From Guadua angustifolia (lineage: Eukaryota; Streptophyta; Magnoliopsida; Poales; Poaceae), in NCBI GenBank assembly GCA_036346375.1, contig CM070518.1, forward strand, positions 248,001-312,000: 64,000 nucleotides of DNA, in the 5' to 3' direction. A model generated the notes under the pieces. The model saw only the letters and a program-made list of their open reading frames with translations. It did no database searches and was not told where the DNA came from. Below, piece after piece: positions 34,109-46,789 of this stretch. Position 1 is the first letter of the stretch; every line of letters starts with the position of its first letter. The position numbers and the translations under genes were made by a program.

Positions 34109-36895
34109 TGTAACATCCCAAAATTTGAGTTTTGAAATGTTTGAATTTGAAAATAAACCATTTGCACTTTCCTTGAATTAATCAAAGCTTAATTTAAAAT
34201 TTTCTATTAATGAAAGGATTTAATTTGACTAAACTATTCATCAAACAAAAGAATTTATTTGCTTTTATTTTAATTTCTAAAATTTTCTTAATTCAAAAAA
34301 GCTTTCATTTTCCAAAATTCTTTTTGGGCCGAATCTCCTCAGCCTGCCTTTTTTGGCCCGTGTTTGTTCCCGCATTCCAACCCGCTCTACTCTACATTGC
34401 TTGGCCCAGTCGCCCCAGCCAGTCCACACGCCCGCGTCGCCGCTGCAAACCCTAGTACTGCCCGCGTCCGAATCGCATTCGCCGTCGCCGCTCTTGGAGT
34501 CCGGGTCGGACATGCCTCCTAGGGCTATTTAAAGCCCTGAGGACCCCCATGTGAGCTTCCCCATCACGCTCCGCCTCTTTTGGCCTTGTTCTTGTCGCCC
34601 GGGACGCCGTGGTCTTCATGTGCAAGCTCACCGGAGAAGCGCCGCCACCTGAAGCCCTTCTTCTCCGTCATATAGTCACGCTAGTGTGTCTTCGCCTTCC
34701 TCATCCAGATCCGTCGAAGAACCAAAGCCGATCCAGTCCTGATTCATTGTCGACGGTGCCGTCTTCCTCGGCTCCAGTAGGTCGCGTCGCCGATCTCACT
34801 GTCATTCGTCGTTGAGGGACCTTGGCCGTCCGATCAGCGATGAGTGCACCAGATCTAGCCATGTTGCCATCGCTGCATCTGTGTCTCTCCACCATCCAAT
34901 CCAACCGCGCATTTGGATGTGCGACCGTGGCGATCGGCGTCGGCGCTACATCGGCGTCCACGCGTGCCGTCGACCACCACCTCAGCAGAAGGCCGACACA
35001 AGCGCCACGTCCACCGTGCACGGGTGCCTTTGTGAATCGGCGCTATCTTTGAGACCGGTCCACCCCTAGGCGGCGTCGTCGTGCAATAAACCAAATTTTC
35101 TTTTTCTATTATCTCTGAATTTAATCTTTTGGAGCCCCGTTCTCTCTCATATGAATTCCGATTGAGGTGATTCAAATTTCTAAAATTTTCTAAAATCAAT
35201 CTCTATCTTTCAGGTGCATTTATTTCCAATTTTGAACTTGTTTGAGTCTCTGTTTGGTATTTATTTATTTTTATTGCTTTCTTTTCCGGTACACGTTAAT
35301 CTCGAGAGAGCAAACAAAGAATTTCAAGATGAAGACTCAGCAATAGATCAACAAGACAAGTCATAACCTTTGATCATATTGAACCTATGTTTGCAAAAGT
35401 ACTTTATTTTATACAATTGCATGCTATTTGCAAGAATAGCTATTTACTTAGTTGACATTATGCTAACTCAATTATTGGAATGACATGTATCTATTGTTAA
35501 CTCGTGGCAGGGACATTATTAGTTGGACATGATTATATTACCAACACTGGGTTAGCGTAGCTATGCTTAGACATGCTTAGTTGTATGTTGGGATTCATAT
35601 CACATATGAATTAATGTTAATCTTGACTTAATGAAATATTGAATCGTGGCCGTTAGCCGTTATTGTAAAATTTGTTGTACCATGGCAGGTTTTACCATTG
35701 GTTTTAGGTTGAACAAAATGTTTTCCCTCGGGCAAGTGATTGTGCAGTAAAGGGGTGCTTTCCTACCACATTGGAATGTAGATGTCTTGCCTGAGACAAC
35801 TTAAAGACTTAATCTTGTGCGCCATTGAACTGGGCCTAATAATGCAACCACAAATCTGGTATGGGACAGATCTAGCTAATTTATTTGCAATGTCTAGCCT
35901 TGAGTACTGCCAATTAGTAGTGTGGATTCCGGGATGGATGGGTAGATTCACATGGTTCAAGAAGGGACCCCGAGGGGCCAAACCTTAGAGGGTAGTACCG
36001 AGTTTAGACATGCATTGTAAAGGCTTTGTTATGATTTATTTGCGGCACACCATAGAAAGTGTGCTAATGGTCAGGCGCAAGGAGAATATCATATTTTGTG
36101 GGTAAAGCTGTACAACCTCTGCAGAGTGTAAAACTATTCGAATCGCTGTGTCCGTGGTCATGGACATTCCCGGGAATTTCATACGAGGTATAGAGTGTTT
36201 AATAAAATGCGGGAATATGGAACTGTTGGGATGTAAACAGGAAGTTCACTGTTGCTTTGTTGTTTAAACTTAATACTATTGAATGTAGTAGTTTGATACT
36301 TGTTTTTGATGGTGTAGGGTGATGCCTTACCAATCTGTTCATGTTGTCTACCAATGATTTACCAGTTATTTAATATCTTTTTCATCAATATGCTTCCAAT
36401 CTATTTACTGTATTTCAATTCAAATTATTACTTTCTGCAAATGAACCGTATGACTATCATTTGTCAAGCCTTACATAAATATATTGCATCATTTCCCTAC
36501 GGCTTGCTGAGTATTCGTTGTACTCATGGTGTTACACCTTTGTTGATCAATTACTGAGAAATGACCAGGAAATAATGAATATCATGAGGAGGAATACTAT
36601 AAAGACTGTGTGGACTAGAAAGGAGTTTCCCCAGATGATTGTCTGTGGTATGTCGAATAGCCCAAGTTACCTCTTTTCCACTGCAACAATTTATCTATTT
36701 CTTAAGCTCTTAAGGCATAGTGGTATAAACTTTGACCATAAGGTCATTTGCTATATTATAATAATTTGCTTTTTCTTAGTTATTTTGTTGAATGGAATGA
36801 TATTTTATCTATATTTCCACTGTATGCACTAGTGTGATCCTAGACTAGTGCAGTATAGACAAAGGGTTTTGGATTTGTAAATCCGGATCTCGGCA
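34109..36895 (+). repeat. Solo LTR of the long-LTR gypsy family
   Basis: Begins TGTAACATCCCAAAATTTGA and ends GTAAATCCGGATCTCGGCA; 2787 bp, plus orientation. Flanking pentamers TTTTC and TTTTG differ by one base. No internal region follows. It contains the same GC-rich leader (about 34330-35080) and 3' blocks as the other copies. Confidence 0.83.
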
Positions 36896-37293
36896 TTTTG
36901 TCTATGAAAAAGTCTTGTGTATTTATGTGTCTACACGTCAAGTACTCGCATAATCTATCTTTCTCTGCGTGGATACCGTTACCGTTGCAATGTTCTCATG
37001 TATGTACATGTATTGTATAACTAAATGGTTGCAAAAGAACTTGTTTTGTGTTCAAAATTCTAAAGAACTTGTTTCGTGTTCAAAATTCTGTGTATAGTAC
37101 ATGTATTAGCATTGTACTTTTGTGTATTGTGCATTACATTTTATTTGCAAAAGTATAGCACTGGTCTGCAGTACGTGTATTTTATAAGTGCTTCCTTTTG
37201 AAATTTGAAATTCAAATTTCAAATGAAGGCAAGGAGAACACTATGACTCAAGTCTGCACTCTTGTCAATCGACATGTACCATCAAAGACTAAA
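36896..37293. other. Intergenic sequence with a short direct repeat
   Basis: No gene seen. A 26 bp unit, AGAACTTGTTT.GTGTTCAAAATTCT, is present twice in direct orientation at about 37037 and 37064. The rest is AT-rich and unremarkable. Confidence 0.6.
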
Positions 37294-37680
37294 TCTCTAC
37301 TACTTTTAATTATGAGTTGGTGGCGGTGGTTCGTTATCTCCCTACCCCCATGAGCACACCCATGAAATAGAGAAAGTTTTAATTGGGTTGGATATGCATG
37401 CATACGTGATTTGCGGTATATCAGACTCTTATCTCAATCAGTCAATTCTATTTCCAAATACCGCACGGTCTATTCTTTTTCCATATACTGCATGCATACA
37501 GCTTTTGAGTTACCATATGCCTTTGAGTTGCCATATGCATCCTTTCTATTAAATATTTACTAGCATGTGTAAATAAGATTATCTTTTCTTTTTATCTAAT
37601 CACGTATAGACTTGATTCCGACCGGCTAGCAGCACGCGCACGGCCATGCATGACGTGACTATATAAGTTTGTTATCTTTA
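37294..37680 (+). mobile_element. 5' end of a second Helitron, no own 3' end found
   Basis: TCTCTACTACTTTTAATTAT at 37294, preceded by A, followed by GAGTTGGTGGCGGTGGTTCG, matches the start of the Helitrons at 2256 and 37681. No CTAG with a preceding hairpin is seen before 37681. It is either interrupted by the next Helitron or 3' truncated. Confidence 0.55.
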
Positions 37681-38414
37681 TCTCTACTAATTCTAATTAG
37701 GAGTTGGTGGTGGTACGTCCTTTCTCTACCCTCACCATTTCTTAATCTGGATTCCATAGATATCTCCTCGGTTATTGAATCTATATAACCCCACCGCTTC
37801 TTGCCTCTCCCGCAGATGTGTTTGAGCTTATCAGTTGAGTGGAGGTAATGGGCGACCTTCTTGATCTTGTCGATGTGGTGCAGGGTAGGTCATTAGTGGT
37901 GGGCGGTGAGATAGGTTTGGTAGCCTTCTTTGAGCTCATTGCGATGGATGATGTCAATAGGTTGAGGGAGGTACTTGCGGGGGGAGGCAAGGAGACGGTG
38001 GAGCTAATTCATGGGGTGGGGCTATGGTATGACCGGAGCAAGGTGTACGAGCCACGTACGCCACTGATAGTGGCAACCACATAAGGATGATGTCTACCTC
38101 TTCAACGTCTTTGCGCCTATGGGGTGGCAGGTGATGCATCTCTCGGTCGATCGATCTATCTCGAATTATGGCGTTACAAATTTACAATACCAAGTGTTGT
38201 GATGTTATTATTTAAGTTTGTGAAATTAAAGATAATTTTAAGCTTGAATTTGTAAGCAAGGCTTGGAATTTGTATGCTTCAATAAATTGATTTAAATATT
38301 TAACCAATGCACATTCAAAGTAAACATTATTATTTAGATAAGGTTAGTGCTCTTTGCAAATAAATTTTTTATCACAAATTGAGTTTTTGTTGCAACGTAT
38401 GGGCACATGGCTAG
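37681..38414 (+). mobile_element. Non-autonomous Helitron carrying a CCCH/ankyrin gene fragment
   Basis: Starts TCTCTACTAATTCTAATTAG after A37680 and ends GGGCACATGGCTAG before T38415. The GCAACGTATGGGCACATGGCTAG-type ending is typical of grass Helitrons. It is 734 bp with no Rep/helicase. It carries one captured host gene piece in sense orientation. Confidence 0.82.
37848..38130 (+). pseudogene. Captured fragment of a CCCH zinc-finger/ankyrin (TZF-type) gene
   Basis: Encodes FFELIAMDDVNRLREVLAGG, then GVGLWYDRSKVYEPRTPLIV and AT, ending at an in-frame TAA at 38082. This pattern (an ELA..DD stretch, then GLWYGR..., then RTPLMVAATYG) is the start of the ankyrin region in plant tandem CCCH zinc-finger proteins. 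Those proteins are usually over 500 residues; the zinc fingers are absent here. The piece lies wholly within the Helitron. Recognition by motif. Confidence 0.65.
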
Positions 38415-38676
38415 TACACCGTAATATGCGAGTACTGCACAACCGGATACTAAGCTACTAACTCTGCTGCTCAAATCCCAATGCATTAGCAACGCCTCTG
38501 ATTCGGCCTGCAGATATAACGGTTTGTAGATTTTACTTTCCGGTGAAGATTTCTTTAAAATGCCATTGTCGGAGCTATCTCCCTAAAACTCAAAAATCAC
38601 CCTCACCCAATCATCGAGTTCATCATTTTTTAGCCTCGTGACCTTATGCATAACTTCAACTTTTTTTTAGATATAA
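38415..38676. other. Short unassigned spacer between Helitron and gypsy element
   Basis: No gene, repeat or terminus recognised; it ends with the CCCTC duplicated by the gypsy insertion. Confidence 0.6.
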
Positions 38677-38681
38677 CCCTC

Positions 38682-41600
38682 TGTCGGGACCCGAATATCC
38701 AAATTCGGACCCTCTGTGTATACTGCACTAGTCCAGAATCACGCTAGTGCACACAGGCTTAACATCAGTGAATATCACAATTATACACAACGGAAATAAG
38801 ATAAAAGACATTATATGCTAAATATTACTAGTTGAATGACCTTATGGTCAACTTACGTAACGATGCCTCACAAGCCTGAACAACCAAATTGGACTGCAGC
38901 AGAATGAAGACGTAGGTAACCCCTCAGTATACCACAGGCAATTGACAAGACTCGCACCCTAAACATTCGTCCTTTCATGGTACACCTTCTTCAGCACTGG
39001 TGATGTTGTAGGCAAGGGTGAGTACATAAAGCACTCAACAAGTTGTGCACATAATGCAATTCTAACATATCTATATGCAAGGCTTATTCCAAAGGAAAGG
39101 CTAACAATGGCTATTTGCAATAAAGCAGCATTTATGAACAAGTATAGTATATAGATTGAAAAGACAGTAATAAAACAAATAACAATAATACATAGATTCA
39201 ACATTTCTCAAGTAAACCAAATTTCCCATCCTAAGTCAAGATTCAACTTCCCATGGCAACCTACCATCCATCCCAAGTTTTCATTTTGCAAAAGTCTAAC
39301 CCTTATTTGTAATTCTGAGCTATGCTCAATCCGTGAAACTGACTATTGAATAGATTGTACACTCTGCAGAGGTTATGCACTTTACCCACACGACATGATA
39401 ATCTCTTTGTTGCCAAGCTATTAGCACACTTCCTTTGGTGTGCCGGCAGAGAATCATAACAAAGCCTTTACAATGCTCTGTCTTAACTCGGTACCACCCG
39501 CTAAGGTTTCAATACTGAAGGGACTAGATACCACAACAGGGCCCCCCTCTTGCGCCATCTGGGTTCATTAAAAAGGGTGAACCTCACCACCACTGGTAGT
39601 ACCAAGGCTAAGACATTGCAAATTAATCACTAAGGTGCCCCATATGAACATGTGGTTGCATGATTGACTCAGGTCAAAGGCTTGCAAGGTTAAGTCCTTA
39701 AAGTTTGATCAAAGCAAGGTTTGCACATACCCTCTGCCCATCGGGCCCACCCAGGCACACTTGCCCTTGCCACTTGCTCCGATCTAAATCATAATCACCC
39801 TAGTTGATTACCAAGCACCACGTGCCATCAACAATTCAATATCGTTGCGTGACATCCATCGCCACAACAACTCAATCTCATCGTGTGACAACACATGACA
39901 CACAAATTCATAACATTGTTCCATAATCCATTAGTTAAGATTATTTATCAATGATTCAAATACATGTGATGACGTGGCATGGCTAAGCAATCTAATCCGA
40001 TCTAACCATCCCATGTTGATTTTATTATTAACCAACTATAGTAAACCAACCTAAGGTGACAAGTGGATCATGGCATACAATCGACAAGGTAGGGTGTAAT
40101 TCAAAGGGTATGATATCTAAATCCCAATATAGGTTGAAATCATTTATACCCATGAAATAATATGCACTAAGGTAAAACAAAATAGCAATTTTGCAAACAT
40201 GGGTCCAACATGATCAAAGCATAACTTGCCTTAGGAAAACCCTTATCCATGCTCTGGACCTCAGTCTTGAGTTGATGAATCTTCCCCGGATGCGTCGCAC
40301 AATTTATCGTCTACGTGAAACGAAAGAGAATGCCAAATAAATACTAAAACAGAGAGCAAACAAACTCTAAAAATCAAATAAAATTCACCAATAGATAGAT
40401 ATCAATTTTACAAATTTTTAGAAATTTGAATCACCTCAATCGGAGTTCGTATGAGGGAGAACGAGCTCTCGGAAGATTCAAATTCCTAAAAATTCATAAA
40501 ATTGGAAAATCAATATTTAACCGAATTATTTTTGTAAAAGAAAATCCGATTATTGCGTCAGCGTGACGTCAGCGCTGATCCAGACCAACCGAGTGCTGAC
40601 ATGTGTCACATGGCACTGTTCTGTGGACCAGGTGCACCATGGGGTTGATCCGCGTAGACCCACCTTGTCTTGCGTCTTGGCCGTGATGTCGGCATAGCGT
40701 CGGCCGTCGTGTCGAACCGGAGTGGCTCATTTGCGCACGATTTGGACCACCACTCCAGATCCAACGGCCACCTATCAAACCTCTACGTGGCTCAATCTGC
40801 AGCATGCATCGACAAGCGGACGACCATCACTTACCCGAGCAGGTTACTGTTCCCCGAGGTGACGTGGCTCGATCGGCAGCATCCACGGGATATCCGACGG
40901 TCGACAAAGCTCGAGCTTGATTGCGGCTGCGCGATGGAGGAACCCCACCAGGCTTGGGGACGATGAAGAGGCTCTAGCGTTCCGGCGATCAATCGGCGAA
41001 GAGGAACAGCGGGGCGTACGCGGCTCAACGCGAGGAATCCAATGGCGTGCTCGGTGCGGCGGAAGACGGCTCGACGGCGGCGCAAAATAGCGAGAACCAA
41101 GGCGGCGCGACGACAAACCTCGGCGAGGACTCCCGAGCTCTCCGGTGAACTCCACGCGGCGGTGCAACGACGAAAAGGTGCGGCGGCTTCTGGCGAACGT
41201 CGGAGTGCCCGCACCCACCTATTTATAGCCTCGGCGTGCGCGCAATCCGGAATCCTAACGGCATATGACGGCGGCGGCGTGGCTCCGAGTCCGACGCGGA
41301 CACGACGACTACCAGCCGTCTGATCAGCGATCAAGGGCGGAGGTGGACTCTGGCGTGTACGATCCCTCGGTCGGCACATCCAATGGTGAGATCTTATTAG
41401 GGTTTCGGTTAACGATGGATGGAGCGCGCGATCTTCATCCAGCGACTCTGGCGCTAGGGTTTACGTACTATGGCGGCATGATGAAGGCTTTTGGATCACG
41501 ATCCAAGCGATGCATGATTGAGTCTTCTAAAGAAGCCAAAGCGGGCGAGCGAATTTGGGGCAATGCAAGGCGGAACTCAAGCGCCTGATAATGGGCTCGG

Positions 41601-41938
41601 CCCATTCTTTGTTTATCTAAATACTCGAGTTTTTAATTTAAAATAATTAAGGAAATTACTATAATTTATTTAGGGCAATAAAAATACCGGGGAAAAATCC
41701 AAGAAAATTCTCAAAAATACTTTGAGACATTCTGGAATCAAATCAAATATTTTTGGAAAAACTTTATTAAAAACTTATCTATTTATAATTAGTTTTTGGC
41801 ACAAACAATATACTTTAATTTTAAAATAATTCAAATAAATCCCAGAAAATCCAAATAAATCCAAAAAATTCACAAAAAACACAAATTACAAATGAACACT
41901 ATTAACTAAATTAAAAGGCCAAAATTTGGGATGTTACC
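38682..41938 (-). repeat. Gypsy 3' LTR (3257 bp)
   Basis: Plus strand TGTCGGGACCCGAATATCC to AATTTGGGATGTTACC; the last base of the usual TGTAACA start is changed. Minus-strand TATAAATA at about 41217-41224 could be the TATA box. Long open frames in the GC-rich part (for example 40831-41379) lie in the transcribed leader and are not conserved in frame between the two LTRs. Confidence 0.93.
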
Positions 41939-41953
41939 AACCTCTTCCCTTTA
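41939..41953 (-). promoter_or_regulatory. Gypsy polypurine tract
   Basis: Minus strand AAAGGGAAGAGG abuts the start of the 3' LTR, where plus-strand DNA synthesis is primed. Confidence 0.75.
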
Positions 41954-42011
41954 CAGAATCTCAACCCCAAGATTCAGGGCTATCTAGAGAATAGATTTGG
42001 GAATTCTGCCT

Positions 42012-42960
42012 TCAGGTCCTCTTCGTGCTCCCAGGTTGCTTCGCTCTCTGAGTGATTGCTCCATTGATCTCTGCAAAAGCGGGTGACTTGTTTCTGGTCC
42101 TGCGCTCCATTACATCCAGAATCTTGATCGGCTGCTCCTTGTAGGTCAGGTCTTCCTGCAACTCGATGGCTTCTAATGGCGTCTGCTCTGCTGGCACTCC
42201 GAGGCACTTCTTGAGCTGCAACACATGGAACACGTCAGGGACTCCTGCTAATGACTATGGTAACTCCAACTAATACACAACCTCTCCTCGATGACTCGGA
42301 ATTTTGAATGGTCCAAAGAACCTAGGCGCAAGCTTCCCTTTGGCATGGAATCTTTTTACACCTTTAAGGGGAGTAACTATGAGATACACGAAATCATTGG
42401 GTTCAAAACTCAAATCACGACGGCGATTGTCGGCGTAGCTCTTCTGCCTTGACTGTGCTATTTTTAGCCTTTTCCGGATCATGGCAACTTGTTCTTCGAC
42501 CTCTCTGAGAATCTCAGGCCCAAACACTGAACGCTCCCCCGTTCCATTCCAATTTTAACGGGGTACGACAGGCACGACCATATAAGGCTTCAAATGGTGA
42601 CATCTGCACACTAGCCTGATAACTATTGTTATAACTGAACTCTGCATATGGCAAGCATTTATCCCAAGATGTAGTATAAAATATCGCACAAGCTCTCAAC
42701 ATATCCTCTAGAATCTAATTAACTTTTTCTGTCTGGCCATCTGTCTGTGGATGACTCGCTGTGTTTAATTTCAAACGAGTCCCCATTGCTTCATGCAGCT
42801 TGTTCCGAAACCTTGAAGTGAACTGGGTACCTCGATTTGACACAATTTTCTTGAGCACACCATGCAAACCCACAATCCTTGGCCCATATACCGTTCCACC
42901 AAGCGGTCTCCTGAACACGTGGTTTTCACTGGTATGCAATGAGCAAGTTTGGTCAATCAA
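42012..42960 (-). pseudogene. pol: Gypsy integrase core end and chromodomain-like tail
   Basis: 42960-42715 has CSRKLCQIEVPSSLQGFGTS and, in another frame, KLNTASHPQTDGQTEKVN, the conserved integrase TAYHPQTDGQ block. 42702-42514 has CLPYAEFSYNNSYQASVQMS and PFEALYGRACRTPL. 42527-42270 gives the linker SYADNRRRDLSFEPNDFVYL and KGKLAPRFFGPFKI. The tail to 42012 has HVLQLKKCLGVPAEQ, then EATWEHEEDLKAEFPNLF in a shifted frame. Tryptophan and acidic residues there match gypsy chromodomains, which guide integration into heterochromatin. At least three frame breaks. Confidence 0.88.
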
Positions 42961-42961
42961 T

Positions 42962-45300
42962 CAATGACGATTCCTCCGAATTCGTATCCTTTTGACTTGT
43001 GGTCAATTCCTCATGCTAGGGATTCTTTTACTGGTTTGCCTCCCACTTCCACTCAGGGATCTACAATGATTGCTACGAACCTTTAGGTCTCTGTTGCATT
43101 GCCTTTGTTTTCTGACACACATCACATCGAGTATCATATCCAATAGTTTCGCTCTTCACCTTAGGCCACCAAACCTTTTTTTCTCTAGATCCTATTGCAT
43201 CTTGGCATTTTCTAGATGAATTGAATACTTGGGATCATAAGCTTCCCCCCTGTTCGGTACATGGGTTCGACCTTACAATCAAATAGTGTCCTCATTATTC
43301 AAATTCTACTCATTGGCTAAGCCTTCTTCTTTCTTTGACTTGATTTTGTACTTCCTCTCCCTTCGAACTTCCTATGATATGATCTTCTAATGTTGGTTTT
43401 ATTTCCAAGGCAGTTATGAAACTTTGTCAAACGACCTCCAACTTCAACCTCTCGAATTCTTTGCATAATCCTGGTTAACTGCTCATTATCAACATATTTA
43501 CACTGTAGCCTCACAACTCAAACGTTGATTACCACATTGGCCTTACCAGGATGCCCATGGATTCTGACACTAGAATCTTTGATCATTTCCAACCATTATC
43601 TTCGTTTCATATTAATGTTTGATTGAGTAAATATATAATTTAGACTCTTATGATTTCCATCTATTTTCGTTGAGATAGTGACACCATATTTCCAAATCGT
43701 GCACTACGATAGCTAACTCCAAGTTATACGTAGGGTACTTCTCCTCATGCTGTCTCAATTGCATCATTGCATAGGCAACAACCTTGCCATTTTGCGTCGA
43801 TTCGCATCCCAGATCATCACCATATATGTCGAAACTGTTTCACACTGTTGTTAATACTAACACAGGTGTTGATGTTAACCGCTTCTTCAACTTCCGAAAA
43901 CTCTTTCCACACCCTAGCGTCCATGCAACCTTTTCTCATCAACAATCGCATAAGAGGTCTAGCTGTTGTCGAAAAACCTTTCTATGAACCAACGTTAATA
44001 TCCTGCCATTCCTAGAACTTCGAATCTAAGTAACAAATTTTGGTTGCTTCCAATATCACACATCTTCTACCTTGCTTGGTTCAACAGTAACTCCTTTAGC
44101 AGCCTTTGCGTGGCTATGGAGATTCCACCTTTTTCTTCTAGAATCACACTTGTTGAACTTAGCGTACGACTGCTGCTCTCGCAATCTTTCCAAAACCAAT
44201 TTAACATGTTCTGCATGTTCTTCTCTTGTCTTAGAGTATGCTAGAATGTCATCTGTAAGGTAACCACGAATTTATCTGAATAATCCATAAACACCTTACT
44301 CATCATGTTCATGAAGTATGCAGGGGCATTGGTCAATCTAGGAGATATAGCCAAAACTTATACTGTCCATATCGCATAGAGAACGCAATCCTAGAAACAT
44401 CCTTCACATGGCTCCTCAATTGATGATAGCCGGAGCAAAGTTTTATCCTAGAGAAATTCCAACTCTCTTCTCAACTGTCCAAACACGTTGTCGATCCTGA
44501 TATTGGATACTTGTTTTCGATCTTTTCCTCATTTAGAGCACGATTCAGTGCACTTTCCCGATCTTCCATTTTCCATTTTTTTTATACACAAGAGCTCTCA
44601 TGGTGACACGCTAAGTCTTCTCAAAACTCTTCCTACTAACTCTTCGATATGCTTTTCCATTTCCCACTAATTCATTAGTAGACATTTGACATGGTCCTTT
44701 CGCTATTGGGCTGTACCAGGCACTAATTAGCTCACAAACTTGATCTTTCGATATGACGGCATACCAGGCAAATTCTTGGAAAATGTATCAAGATATTCTC
44801 TGACAACTGGCGCATCTTCTAATTGGCAAATTCCACACTATTATCCATCAGCTGGCTAACACGAATTGTCATCACTTGAAACCCTTTTTTTGTCACATTC
44901 AGGGTTTTAAATCGATATACCCTTCACCAAAATAGCCTTATGTCTGAGCATCCAACTAATTTCAAGAATAACATCAAAGGTCTAAATATCCAACACAATA
45001 TGATTTCCTTGGAACTCTACTCTCTCAATAATCATTGAATTCCCAACATCCTAGGATAAATCTGGCACAACTAAGCACTTACTGACAATGACAAATCCTC
45101 TGGCTAACAAGCTCAGGCTGGGTACCACTAAACTAACCACCATTGCACTTGTATTATTTTCAAGTGAACCATAAACGCAATACTCTTAGAGAAACATCTA
45201 ACTCATCATTTTACATTCTTGCTTTTCATTCCAATACTCTGTATACCAATGTATCAACCATTTCTGCTTTATTTCTTTTGACAAGGAAACCTTTTCATGA
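42962..45300 (-). pseudogene. pol: Gypsy pol: reverse transcriptase and RNase H remains
   Basis: Heavily decayed. Near 44345-44270 the minus strand gives NAPAYFMNMMSKVFMDYSDK, the conserved RT run before the catalytic box. After a frameshift, about 44255-44190, LTDDILAYSKTREEHAEH stands where FVDDILVYS is usual, so one catalytic box residue is changed. RNase H and the integrase N-terminus are recognisable only in fragments between about 43960 and 42970. No open frame over 70 codons survives here. The pieces keep the order expected of Ty3/gypsy. Confidence 0.75.
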
Positions 45301-45358
45301 AATTCATCACTAATCTCTTCACTTTACAAGTAGGGTTACGACATTGCACTAAGTAAAC

Positions 45359-46780
45359 TCATGGCTCCTGACTTCCTTGATTTAGCATTGGCACTGGGGC
45401 TTCGACAGGGACATAGTTGAAATTGACTCGAGCCAACGCGATTGCTTTCCTTTGAGGGCATTTATTGGCAAAATGCTCAGGTTTCTGGCAAATATAGCAG
45501 AGTCTAGGGTGAACTTTCTTTCTTGAGCATTCATTGATTGGAAGAGTATCTTTACCTAGACGCCTTTTCTTCAATTGGTTCTCTCGGTAAATTTCTCTTG
45601 CAACTTCACTGTTCACTCTTAGCGTTATATACCGGACTGAGGTGACATCCAGCATGTCCGCGGCTGTATAAAATATTTGCCTTCTCTGTGGACATTGGTT
45701 AGCGTAATGGCCTTTTCTGTGACAGTTGTAGCACTCAATGCTACTCTTCTTGTGATTCTTTACTTGTTGATTCGCAGCACATCCCTTGGCAAAACAATCG
45801 TCTTCACCATGCAAGAGACCTACCGTGAGTGATGGCCACTTACTGGTTTCCTGATGAAAGCTGATAGAATCAAGGTGCTGCATTTTTAGCACTTCAAGCA
45901 GCATCTCCTATGCAGCCGACATTCCACCTTTTGTTGACAATTCTCGAGCGGCTATAGCCCGTGGATTCTTTCGTTGATTCTGGATCACGGCAGTGACTAT
46001 CGGATCCAAGGGACATTGAGCTGGACAGTGATCTCGACCTTCACAGAGGTAACATGTGATGTTGCTCATAGGACATTCTCCAAGAGAATGGCTTCCTTCA
46101 TAGCAGAAGCAATTGATCGCATGCTCGTCTGCAGTATGTCCTATTTCTCCACAGCGAGTGCACGCACTATCCTCTAAATTGTTTGGTTGGCAGCACTTCA
46201 TAGAACAATGTCTAGATTTCAAACAAGGGGCAGGGGTAGTGTCCTTCTCTGAATTCACTGTGACCATACCATTCCTTGGTGGAGCAAAGAGATCACGAAA
46301 AGCAATAATGAATTCATTCCAAGTGATATTCTATGGGGCTTCATGGTTAGCACAATAACCCTTCCACCATTCAGCGGCAACTCCTCGTAACTGATATGAA
46401 GCATACAAGATCTTCTCATCACTTCTGCACTGAGTTATGAGTAGCTTCCTTTCAATGGTCTCGAGCCAATCTTCTGCTTCCGAAGGTGAAACATTTCCTG
46501 AAAACGTTGGCGGACGAGTCCTTATGAATTCTGATAACCTTGAGTCAGCACAGGAATCATTGGTAACCATTCGAGATGCTTTGCTGACATTAGCTTGATC
46601 GGTCATATTTCGCATTTGTTTCGTCATTGCTTGCATCAATTGAGTCTGAGCGGCCAAAAACTCTTTGAAACTCTGCATATCCATCGGTATTGATGGTAGA
46701 AGAACTAATCCATCCTTGGAGTTTCCACTGAGTTGATTTCCACTTCCACAAGCTCCATTGCTATCACTAATCTGAACCAT
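45359..46780 (-). pseudogene. gag: Gypsy gag with five CCHC-like zinc knuckles (frameshifted)
   Basis: Starts at 46780 (MVQISDSNGACGSGNQLSGN). A gag core has RTRPPTFSGNVSPSEAEDWL, ERKLLITQCRSDEKILYASY and LRGVAAEWWKGYC. After a frame change near 46330 the next frame has CTRCGEIGHTADEH, CFCYEGSHSLGECP and CYLCEGRDHCPAQC. After another break at 45905 come CYNCHRKGHYANQC and CYICQKPEHFANKC, to a stop at 45359. Most chromovirus gags carry one or two knuckles; grass families with several are known. In a live element it would form the capsid and bind RNA. Confidence 0.85.
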
Positions 46781-46789
46781 CTACTTAAT

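Noticed and set aside
40831..41379. Minus-strand 182-codon ORF in the gypsy 3' LTR, with a related one around 49605-50086
   Set aside because: The LTR pair does not keep the same frame, and composition (Arg/Pro/Ser/Ala-rich) is typical of GC-rich leader sequence.
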